From the NCBI GenBank assembly GCA_030847615.1, contig JAUMIR010000012.1, positions 2,659,501 through 2,723,500 of the forward strand: a DNA stretch of 64,000 bases, read 5' to 3'. The translations under genes were made by a program, and so were the position numbers. The notes under the pieces are model-generated. The model worked only from the letters and a program-made list of their open reading frames with translations, was not told the origin of the DNA and did no database searches. Origin of the DNA: Gambelia wislizenii (lineage: Eukaryota; Chordata; Lepidosauria; Squamata; Crotaphytidae). Positions within the stretch are counted from its first letter, which is position 1, and each line of letters begins with the position of its first letter. Positions 11,301 to 23,300 of this stretch are shown one piece after another.

Positions 11301-14300
11301 GAATACAGCGAAACAATGCAGGATGCCATTACGACAGCTCGTATTCCATAAGGAGTATTTTCACTATTCAGACAACCCCACAGTTATTGTTTTGAGGACA
11401 CAGATTCAACAGAGATCAAGCGAGGAAAAGAAGACTGCACCAAAAGAAAAGGATCCTAATGTTTTAGCTCCCGTAATATTGCTAAAGCTCAGAGGAAATG
11501 GGTGAAAATCAATTTCTGAAATGTTGCATGAATCTAGATGTGACACATGATTGGTTGGAGGGGAGAAGGAAGAAAACAAACGAGGGAGAAATGATGGAAA
11601 CCTGGGATAGTTCAAGATGCAAACCTGGGAATATGCTGCAAAAATCATACCAAAAAGAACGGGGGAAATCTCAATGCTTCCAGAGAGTTTTTTCCCCCCC
11701 TTTCTGGATGAGTCCAAACATTTTGAAACAGGACTCAGCAAGAGCTGGTTGTAACAAGGCAAGCTACACACTGCAAGGTGCCTCCTTGAGTAATTTTTTT
11801 TAAATTATGTCACATCCAATCAGCAAAATGCCCTCGGAGTAGTTTGCAAATATAAGAGAAGCTCATCATAATTGAAAAAAATTGCAACCCAAACAGATAA
11901 AATCCACTGAAGCTGTATTTAAATGCTTGAATGCTTTCAAATCCATGCATTCATTAATTATGTACTTGTTAACACAAGCATCAAGGTCTATTTGCCTCAA
12001 CTTCAGAAATGTAGTCTCTAGAAATTCTTGCAGGGTAGGGAAGCTTCACTTGAAAAACAGTCAGGTTTAGAAATCAGAAGTCAGCCTCAAAAGGCCCAAA
12101 ATCAGAGGAGAAGGGAATAAGTACAGCGCCTTTCCAACAAATTGATTGTTTCTGGGATAGCTGGCCTATATAATAATCCCCCTCCATATTCCAGAACCTA
12201 GAAAAGTGTCTTTTTGGACTGCAGCTTCCAGAATCCTCCAATCAGTCATGCTGGGAGCTGAAGTTCCAAAAAATGGAACTTGGGGGAGTTCTGATGTCTT
12301 AGGATTCTTCGGAGGACTTCACATCCAGCGATGCCACGACAACATTTTTCAACTACCGAAAATGGTTACCCCTCTCTTTTGTAGATTTAGGTGGTGGCGT
12401 TTTGAAGGTTCAAGTCATCACCATCATCCACACTCGGTGCGAGATTCATGTTAGACCACAAAGCCAAGCCAACTTCCTGGGTTTCCTTCAGCCACCAGCT
12501 AGCTTGCATCTTATTTATTTATTTCACAAATTAATTAAATGATTGGCTCGCCACCTCAAATATATCAAGACATTTGCTGCCCACTCGACCACCATAGATG
12601 TCCAGTTACCTGCAATGGTGTACACGGCCGTGACAACCAGCATCAAGACGGTGGAGAGGTAGAGATTCCAGCCCAGGCAGACTTGAACAAAGAGAGCTCC
12701 TGAATACAGGTCTGTCTGCAGGAGGAAAGAAAATCAAGGGTGGGTCAGATTTGGGGGCGCAATCAGGGAAGGGGTGGCCAAGAGAAGCCAAACTGTCTCA
12801 GAGTCCTGTTGTATCTTCTGGGCTTCAATCACCAGTTCTAAGAAGCCTTGCCAGATTATTTCAACTGCGGTGATGGAATAAAGCTTTCCCGGTTGAACAT
12901 CTAACTGTTCTCCAATATCACCAATGGGGGGCGGGGTTCACTATTTTGTTTGTTTGTTTATTTATTTATTGCCTTTGTATGCCACCTTTCTCACAGAATG
13001 AAACCCAAGGCAGCCCCCAAAGGCAATAATAAAAACAGTAAAAAAAACAACAACAGATAAAACAATTAAAAAAACATTTAAAAACAGACACAATTTTAAA
13101 AAGATGGATAAAACATCCCCATAAAGAGCGGCCCTGCTTAGATGATAAAAGCCTGCTTGAATCAAAGAATCCCTTGCTAGCTGTACTGGTTTAAACCCAA
13201 TACTCTAACAAACCATTAACTATAGGTCAAGCTTGAGAGAAATTCCTGTTTTGGACTACAGTGTCCAGAATCTCCATGCTGGCTGTGTTGGGTCAAGCCC
13301 AATACTCTATTGACCAAGCCAAGCTTCTGAAAAATTCCCTTTTGGACTACAATGCCCAGAACCCCCAGCTGTGCGGGTCCAAGCCCAATACTGTCCCTAC
13401 CAAGCCATGAACAATGGGTCAAGCTTGGGAAAAGTTCCTTTTTTGGACTACAATGCCCAGAAGCCCAGCTGTGTTGGTCCAAGCCCAACACTGTCTCTAC
13501 CAAGCCTTTAACAATGGGTTGAGTTTGGGGATAGTTCCTTTTTTGGACTACAATGCCCAGAATCCCCAGCTGTGCCAGTTCAAGCCCAATACTATGTCTA
13601 CCAAGCCATGAACAATGGGTCAAGCTTGGGGAAAGTTCCCTTTGGACTACAATGCCCAGAATCCCCATCCATGCTGGTTCAAGCCCAACACTGTCTCCAC
13701 CAAGCCATTAACAATGGGCTGAGCTTGGGAAAAGTTCCTTTTTTGGACTACAATGCCCAGAATCCCCAGCTGTGCTGGTCCATCCCAATATGTATCCACC
13801 AAGCCATGAGCAATGAATGGGTCAAGCTTGGGGGAAGTTCCTTTTTTGGACTACAATGCCCAGAACCCCCAGCTGTGCCAGTTCAAGCCCAATACTATAT
13901 CTACCAAGCCATGATCAATGGGTTGAGCTTTGGGGGAAGTTACTTTTTTGGACTACAATGCCCAGAATCCCTAGTTGTGCAGGTTCAAGCCCAATATTAT
14001 ATCTACCAAGCCATGATCAATGGGTCGAACATGGGGAAAATTCCTTTTTTTGGACTACAATGCCCAGAATCCCTAGCTGTGCTGGTTTAAGCCCAAGACT
14101 GTCTTTATCAAGCCAGCTGGTGGGGGGAATTCTGAGCATCATAGCCCCCAAAAGGAACTTTCCCCCAGCTCTGGCCCAGGAACAACTGAAGGGTTTTGTT
14201 CGCCAGGTAAGTTCCAAGCCGGTCCTTTTAAGAGCTGTGCCACCTGGCAATGAATTCTCCAAAGCCTTTCATCTGAAGGGCTCCCCTCCTCTTCCTCCCC

Positions 14301-17300
14301 CCACAATGCCAGCCAAGGAAGGCTATTATTTCTGCCTAATTCCACACACACCCCATGCCACCATGGCTTCAGCAAATGCTCTGGCCTCCAACTCCCTGGG
14401 GCAAAAATGACAGAGGTAGCAACGCGGAAGGCAGGCGGGTGGAGCAACCCCACCCTGGCATTCTCACTCTTTCAACTTGAACAGATTTGTTCCCTTGGCA
14501 CCTACCCCGCCCTTGAATCAAAACCCAGCCAAAAAAAGAGATTTTTTTCCCCTTTTTTGCATTCTATTTATTTTTGCAACTGCAAAAAGAGAGCAAGAGA
14601 GAGAGAGAGAGATGATCTAGGCTTGTCCTCAGCAGAAAGGTGGTCCATGAGACCAGGCGTGCACGTGCCCAAAACTGGTGGAATTAGGAGCAAGCACACA
14701 TTACATGCCACCCACACCATCATCTGACACAACGTGGTTTGCACTGTAGTTCACCCTCTGGGTGGCCCATCAGAAAACAGAGATGCTCAGGAGGACTAGC
14801 CTCATGGCCAAAAGTCGTGATATCCCCAAATCCTAAAAAGCCACCCCAGCTCTGACCCTGGGTTAGGTCCAGACTATCTGAAAGCCCATATCTACCCATA
14901 TGAACCTACCTGGGTCTTATAGTCTTTGGAGCAGGGCTTTCTCTCCAACCCACCAGCCTCCCGGGCTCAGCTGGCAGAGAGGCAGGAGACAGGGCCTTTT
15001 TGGTGGCTGCTCACAGGTTATTGAGCCACGGCAGTTAAAGCGGTGTCAAATTGGATTATTTCTGCAGTGCAGGTTATGCATCCGTAAATCCGATCCTGAA
15101 TTCTGGCTAATAATAATGATGATTTTCTGTGGTTTTTTTCCCCCAGGCTGTGAGGCCGTGTTCTGGAAGAGTTTATTCCTGACGTTTCACCTGCATCCCT
15201 TTCTCTGAAGATGCCAGCCACAGATGCAGATGAAACATCAGGAATAAACTCTTCCAGAACACGACCTCACAGCCCAGAAAAAGCCCATGGAAAACCTATG
15301 GATGCCGACCGTGAAAGCCTTCGACTTCACAATGATGATGATGGTGATGATGATAGAGCAGAGCTATGGGGCTTAAGGCCATCACACATTTTAATATTCA
15401 CTATTTATATCATAGAATCACAGAGTTGGAAGAGACCTCAAAGGCCATCCAGTCCAACCCCCTTCTGCCACGCAGGAAATCACAATCAAACCATTCCTGA
15501 TAGATGGCCATCCATCCTCTGCTTAAAAATCTCCAAAGAAGGAGACTCCACCACACTTCCAGGCAGCAGCGAATTTCCACTTCCGAACAGCTCTTACTGT
15601 CAGGAAGTTCTTCCTAATGTTTAGGTGGAATCTCTTTTCCTGGAGTTTGAACCCATTGCTCCGTGTCCCAGTCTCTGGAGCAGCAGAAAACAAGCTTGAT
15701 CCATCCTCAGGATGACATATATATTTTAAAAATTGCATTGTGCTTTTAAAATGTTGTAGGCAGACTTGGATCCCATGTTGGGAGGAAAGTGGATATAAAT
15801 AAATAAATAAAGTTTTTACTGCATTGTTCATGTTTTAAATTGTAAGCCAATTTGGGTCTCAACTTGGGATGATGATGATGATGGAGATGCTAACTCCTAG
15901 ATCCAGAGCCAAGCACAGTTAGCATTCCCCTCCAGGAATAACCAAACCCCCAAAACATCCTCATTTCACGGGCTGTCTGATCTCATTCAAATTAGGGCAA
16001 GAAAACAACATGAAACGGATCCAGAGAACCGGTTCGCCTCCCAGCGCTGGAGCTTACCGTACCGCCACGCCCTCTCCTGCAGTGATGGGAGGCATTGCCT
16101 GAGCCAACAAAGGTCTGCCCTTCTCTGTCCTCACGAGTCTTCACCCTCACACGGAGCAGGCCTTTCCAAGTCGCATCACACCAACCTTAAGCCACCCAGA
16201 AATGTGAACACCCCACAATTGCCCCGCAGCACTGGTTAAAAGTCACCACTCAAAAGCTTTTTGTAATTCATCTTCCCCTACTTTCCAACTGTTAATGGGC
16301 AGCCCTGATCTTTACTCTCATCCTTGACTGAGGCGAACCGTCATCCAATTCTGGGCATTTCAGTTCAAGAAAGATCTTGGCAAGCTAGAACTTGTCCATG
16401 GAAGGGCAACCAAAGATGACCAAAGGTCTGGAAACCAAGCCCGATGAGGAATGAGTGACCGAGGTGACCCATCGTCCAATTCTGGGCATTTCAGTTCAAG
16501 AAGGATCTTGGCAAACTAGAACTTGTCCATGGAAGGGCAACCAAAGATGACCAAAGGTCTGGAAACCAAGCCCGATGAGGAATGAGTGACCGAGGTGACC
16601 CATCGTCCAATTCTGGGCATTTCAGTTCAAGAAGGATCTTGGCAAACTAGAACTTGTCCATGGAAGGGCAACCAAAGATGACCAAAGGTCTGGAAACCAA
16701 GCCCAATGAGGAATGAGTGGCCGAGGAGACCCATCATCCAATTCTGGGCATTTCAGTTCAAGAAGGATCTTGGCAAACTAGAACTTGTCTATGGAAGGGC
16801 AACCAAAGATAACCAAAGGTCTGGAAACCAAGCCCGATGAGGAATGAGTGACCGAGGTGACCCATCGTCCAATTCTGGGCATTTCCGTTCAAGAAAGATC
16901 TTGGCAAGCTAGAACTTGTCCATGGAAGGGCAACCAAAGATGACCAAAGGTCTGGAAACCAAGCCCGATGAGGAATGAGTGAGAGAGCTGGGGATGTATA
17001 GCTTGGAGAAGAATCATAGAGTTGGAAGAGACCACAAGGGCCATCTAGCCCACCCACCCTTTCTCAGACTCAAAGGAAGTCAATGGCAAACCTCCTCTGA
17101 AAAATTTTGCCAAGAAAACCTTGTGATAAGTTCACCTTAGGAGCGCCACAAGTTGGAAACCACTTGAAGGCATGCAATAGCAACAACACCTCAGACAGTT
17201 GGAGAGTGACCGTCATAGATTATGAGGATTGCCAGGGTTAAAACTGGAGAGGGCTCCTGTCCATTTCATGGTTGTGTAGAAGAGGGAATTTCAGGGAGGA

Positions 17301-20300
17301 CTGCTTCTTTCTTGGTTGCATGACATACATACATTTTATTCGGTCAATGACCAGCAAAATTTAAAAATGGATACAAAATACAATTGAAAAGAAAAGCAAT
17401 AATAAGCTACAAAATGACACATAGTAATAAAGCATTCACACTCCTATGCCTTTGTTAATATTTTTGATATCTTATGGAATAAACCTAGTACATTAGCACT
17501 ATCCACAATGCTGCAGCCTTATTTGAGAGCTCATGCCGAAAAAGTCTTGAAGAGAAACAACAACGCAGAAAGAATCATAACCCAGAAACATCACCCAAGG
17601 AGACCTTCTGCTGTGCTTTCTGCAACCGGACTTGTCTATCTCGGATTGGCCTTTTCAGTCATCAGCGCACTTGCAGAAAGTGTGGGATGAGTCCTTCCTG
17701 AATCTTCATTTGCGAAGAAAAGCCAGAGAATGTTATCTTATGAAATAAATCTAGTACATTAGAATTATATAACAAAATATAATAAAATAAAATATAATAA
17801 AATGACAATTGTCTTTCCCCTGACAATTTATCAATTAAAATTAAATTTAAAACAACAATGATGCCAAAACAATACATTTAAGAGAGGGAGATCTTTTTTA
17901 ATCTGGATTTGTCTTATTTTCATTGCAGCAACACAAAATTTAGCAACCTGGTTGCATGATAATAAAATTCCCTCTGCTACACAACTGTCCAAGGCCTAGG
18001 AGGCCTTTCCAGTTTCCATTCTGGCAACCCTACAAGGCAACTGGGTTGGCTAATGTGGGAACAAAATGGTGGACGAGAGAAGCCCGGAGGGCTAGATCAA
18101 AGCTCCGGGGCTCTTCCAAAGCAACACAGAGAGGGAGGCACGGTCTATTCCAGCAGGCCTCATTCATCTTTCAAAGCATCATTTCTGTTCCCAGGGCACA
18201 CACCTGCACCACATCAGAGCTAGCTGAATACCGAAAGGGGTATTAACATTCCTCACAAGATTACAGGTTGCTCTGGTGTAACTGAGCATGATATGCACAC
18301 CTTGCCGTTCTCAGGGCAAAGGCCCTCCATGTGCATTCCCTGAAGCCGAGGCCAAGAGGGCCAACTAAGGCTGGAAGTGTTTGGGGTTTTTATAGGGTGA
18401 CCCGGTTGAGGTTCTGATCTTGGAGATCCTGCATATGGCATCCATCAACCTCACAGCGACAGACATTCCCTACCTTCCAACAATTCACAGATGACAACCA
18501 GGACACGTGTGGCCAAACAATATCAAAGTGTGGTCAAGACGGCAAAAGTTAGGAATGAGGAGGAACACACAAGCTAGGAGAGGCGGCAGCAGTTTGCTTT
18601 TGCCTGAACCTACTGGGAAGGGAAAGATTGCATACCCTCCTCTCCTTTCCCTCCTGCCAAGTTAAATGCAAACTCTTGCATTTGCATTTGCACTCTGAAC
18701 TCAGTTTGCAGCAATGGAAAAAAGCCGAGGACAAAGAGGAGGAGGAGGAGAGAGAAATCAGGACATTTTAAACACTGCTGAAAAAATGGGACAACAGAGG
18801 ATTAAATAGGGGCTGCCCCTGCCAAATCAGGACAGTTGGAGGAGCTGTGGTTCCGTGTAGCCATCTTGTGGATGAAGAAATGCAGTTGGGAAGGAGAGAA
18901 GGTAGGTCTCCAGCAAGACCACACTGAAGGAAACGGGAAAGAACAGTGAACCCAGCCTCCATGTTTTAATCAGGACCTAGAAAAGTTACTTTTCAGGGAC
19001 TCCAACTCTCAGGATTCCCCTACCAAAATAAAAGCCATGACCATAATTCCCATAATTGGCAAGGCTAATTTCGTGGGCTGCATTTCCCAGAAGCCCCTTG
19101 CCACTACATGGCTTTGCCATTGCCTTCCTCTGAGGCTGAGAAAGCATGATTACCCCAAGGTCACCCAGTGGGTTTCCATGGCCAAGTGGGGATTCAAACC
19201 CTGGTCTCCTAGTCCAACACTCAAACCACTACACCAAACTATGGCCATCTTCAAAGATCTCAAGGACTGCCCATTGAAAGAGGGAGCAAGCTTGTTGTCT
19301 GGTTGCTCCAGAGGGCCGGACCCAAAGCAGCGGATTCAAATTACAAGACAGGCGTGAGCCTAGAATCATAGAATCCATGGGTCATTGAGTCTGACCCCTT
19401 GCTCCCGCTAGAACATCTCCAGCAGGTACTTGTCCGATATCTTTTTGAAGACGTCCAGAGAAAGATGCCACACCACTTCTAGGCAATTGGTTCCATTGCC
19501 AAAGCAATCTTACCATCAAGACATTCCTTCTAATGTTCAATTGAAATCTACCCTCCTGTAACTAAACACTCTTATACCTGATTCTTCCCTCTGGGGCAGC
19601 AGAGAACAAGCCTGCATCCTCCTCTCTGTGACAGCCCTTTTAGATATTTAAAGAGTACAGTCATATCACCCTTCCATCTTCTCTTCACTAGGATGAACAT
19701 GCGCAGCTCCTTCAACCTTTCCTCATACATTTGGTCCTCCATCCCTCTTGGCATCCTTGTTGCCCTTCTCTGAACCCTCTTCAATTTGTTATTATCCTTC
19801 CTAAAATGAGGTGGCCAGACCTGAACCCAGGGCTCCAGCTGAGGCTCGACTAGTAGAGAATATAGTGGGACTATGACTTCCCTTGACTTGGAAACTATGG
19901 CTCTATTAATGCAGGCTAAAATATAATTCAAGATGATTCTCACTAAAGATGGAGAAGAACCTCCCTACAACAGGAGCTGTTTGGAATGGACTTCCTCAGA
20001 AGATGGCTGCCTCTCCTTCATTGCTCAACAGACTTTACTTTAGCGGTGAATTCCTGCCCTGGTGGGGGTTGGACTAGATGGCCCTTGGGATCCCACCCAG
20101 CTCTATGATTCACCTTTCAGCCCACCCAGTGGCTCCTCTGAGGTAGAGATCAACCCTCCTCTGACCGTACAAAGGTGCTGACCATAAGCAAGATCCCAGG
20201 ACCAAAATAAACCCCACGGGTCTCTAGACATTCAGCCCCAGTTAATGGGTTGTCAACAGGATTACCCAAATCCATACTGAATGGGGTGAGATGTTGGTTC

Positions 20301-23300
20301 TAATCTCCCTGGGCCAAACCAGTTGCTCCACGGCTGAATAGCGAATGACTCAGGGAGTCATTGCAAGGAAATTTAATCATCACGGGGCCAAGCCTTGAAG
20401 GCAGGCCGGCAAGAAGACAATGTGTCCTTTGGGGAAGCTAAAAGAAGCATCCGTTTGGGGCCAAGAGGAAAGAAGAAATCAAGGCAGGGCCCAGAAGGGG
20501 AGAGGAGATGAGCTCCAAAGTCACACCTAGGTGTGACCAAAAAAGCCCAAGATAACAAAACAAAACAAAAGTTTGAATGCACTGGGTGGTAGAAACTATG
20601 CCCGGAATGGGACAAAGCTGGGACGTTCAGTATTCTATATAATATTCAGAGTTGTTTTATACTTATACTTGATTTATGACTGTATTTCATAGGACTTTAT
20701 CAAGTGCAGCAAATATAGCAACATAACAATGACTAATGAACGCAAAAGGGCGCCCATTTTGCATGACACCATGCTTTTGTGATTATCTATTGAAAATAAG
20801 GGATTTGTTTTTAATTGAAGGGCCAAGCCGTCAATAGGTCGACCGTGGCATTTTTTTGCTGTGGTTGTGAGTGTGTGAAACCATGCCCTGTTCTGCTGGT
20901 GCAATTCCAGCGTCAATGGACGATCCCCACCAGAACATTTCCAGGTGAGAATGCAAAAACTAGCCACTGGATGCTTTTTAAATGAACTTTCCTCTGTTGC
21001 AGGCAAGTTTTTAAGCATGTTTCAGCACTTGTGTGTTCATTTTGTTTGGCTGTTTTTTGGTTTTTAAGCACACTCCGTGTCCTGTGAGAGCCGCCGAGAT
21101 TACGCACGCTCGCTTGCAAATGCAGAAATATGGGGCTGCTTTTCGACGTCGTGACAGCAACGTTTGATATAAAGGGGGGGTGGGTTTGCCAGCACACTAA
21201 CAGTTTAAAATATGGTAGCAAAAGAAGATTTTTAGAGGCTTGTCTGATAAAGTCCATAGGGTTGGAAGGGATCCCAAGGGTCATCTAGACTAAACCTCTA
21301 CCCCTTTGTTTGGAGGCGAAGAAGAGAGATTTAGGGTAATAAAGAAAATTCAAAGAATTCAGGCATCTCATTTGGATGTCCATCTTCCATTTGCCTGGTA
21401 GATGAACATATTAGAAATCAAATGCTAGTGCAATAGAAGGATCACCATCTTAGACCCAACGCTTTCTCTCTTTCTCTTTCCTTTTCTCTCTCTCTCTTTT
21501 TTTAACCCAGCCATAACTCCCAGACACAACCACATCCCACCAACATGCCAGGATCCTCACTGGTTGAAGGAGTTTGGGATTTGTAGTCCAAAAATGGAAC
21601 TTCAAGGCTCTGTATTTTAACTGCAGGGTTCAACTCCCAAATGCCTTTGCTGAATTATTTTTATTTATTGAATTTATATGCCATCTTTCTCCCAAGGTGG
21701 CTCACAAAAAGCATTAAAAATCAACACAACCAAAATCACCATCATTAAAACAATTTACAATTATTTAAATATACAGCAGCAAGGTACAGGTAGGTGGGTG
21801 AAGGAGACAGATGCCATAGAGATGGAGCATAGAGTAATATTCAGTTAAAATTGTAAACAGGAACTCAATTGCAAACTGAAAGAATATTCAAGGCTTTCTA
21901 ACAGGAATTTGCAAGAGAGGGAATAAAGCCGGTGCAAAAAATTGATCAACAGCACCCCCTGCCGAGGAGAGAGTGGCATTATGCCTAAACCATTTCTTGC
22001 CAAAAATTGGGATCAATCAGAGGACTTTATCAGACTAACATCTAAAAATGCCGTAATTCTGCAACTGAAGAAAGCAAAAACATAGTGGCATTATGATCCT
22101 TATTATTGCCCATTGCGGTATATGTGCAAAAGAAACTCTTTAGAATTATTGCACGACAACCACTAGCACTTTAAGAACGAGATTTTACTTCCATGATTTA
22201 GCATGGGCGAAATGTTGGTGGTTGTTGCAAGAAGACACGAGCGTGCTTAAAATCACCAAAAACCTCTTTATTTGCAAAGTAAATGAACATGCAAACACTT
22301 AAACAAACCTAAAAAAGTGCAAACAAACCAGCCAGTTCATAAAAAGAGCATCCCATGGATAGTTTTCACATTCTCACCCGGACGCTTTCTCACTGGGAAC
22401 GGGGAAGGGGGAAAGAGGACCACCCATTCATACTGTAATCTTGCGATTACAGTGCATCATGTTTTTGCACGCTCTTCAATACTGTGAAAAAAGTGATATT
22501 GAGAGCTATTGATAGCTGGTCTCATCAATAAGAAGTGACGCCTTATTCGTGGCTGGAGCACAGACTGACCACGCAAAGACGCCAACATTGTGCAATAGCA
22601 GGACACATTCATGCTACCGTGATGTAATCATGCAATTTTTGCTGCATCTGATAAAGTCCCAACTTCCAAGGAAAACAGGCCAAACCCTTTTGACCAGCTA
22701 ACCCAGCATTATCTCCTCTTGACAGGTAGCGTCTTTCCAGAGCTACCTGCAAAACCCTGCTTCATTGGAAAGATTTGAGCTGGAAATGCCCAGGATGTAA
22801 TCTGAGATCTTGATGCATGAAAAACACACCATCTCACCCTGACCCACATCCATTGTCAACTGTTTTACTTCTTAAATTCCTTAATACATTTTTAGCCTTT
22901 TAAACCCATTTGGATCATACATTTAAGTTTTAAACTTGTCAGATTAGTTTTACTGTATGCAGCCTTGAGCAATGTAGACAGGAGGTGGGAGGTAAATATT
23001 TAAACAAATATATGCCATGGGTCGGCGTAAGAGGGGTGCTCCAAAAAAGCAATACAAGGACTCCCTGAAACAACATCTCAGGCTCGGCCAAATTGATCAC
23101 CAACAATGGTCCGCCCTGGCCTCACATCGGGAGGCATGGAGACGCACTATCCACAATGCTGCAGGCTTATTTGAGAACTCACACCGAACAAGCCTTGAAG
23201 AGAAACGACAATGCAGAAAGAATCACAACCCGGAAACATCACCCAAGGAGACCTTCTGCTGTGCTTTCTGCAACCGGACTTGTTTATCTCAGATTGGCCT

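Larger units (their letters stand above)
17224..18032. mobile_element. hAT MITE interrupted by two nested retroelements
   Basis: The left end is GGATTGCCAGGGTTAAAACT and the right end TTCCATTCTGGCAACCCTA. The body (GAGGGCTCCTG..AGAGGGAATTTC / AAAATTCCCTCT) matches the family at 10218. It is split at 17324-17949 by an inserted LINE-like element that itself contains another insertion. Confidence 0.7.

Noticed and set aside
13572..14410. Open frames of 172 and 197 codons across the ~101-bp array.
   Set aside because: They follow the tandem period and appear in several frames on both strands. No splice signals or family similarity.
13216..17000. CRISPR-like direct repeats.
   Set aside because: The genome is vertebrate, and the units are tandem with no unique spacers between short repeats.
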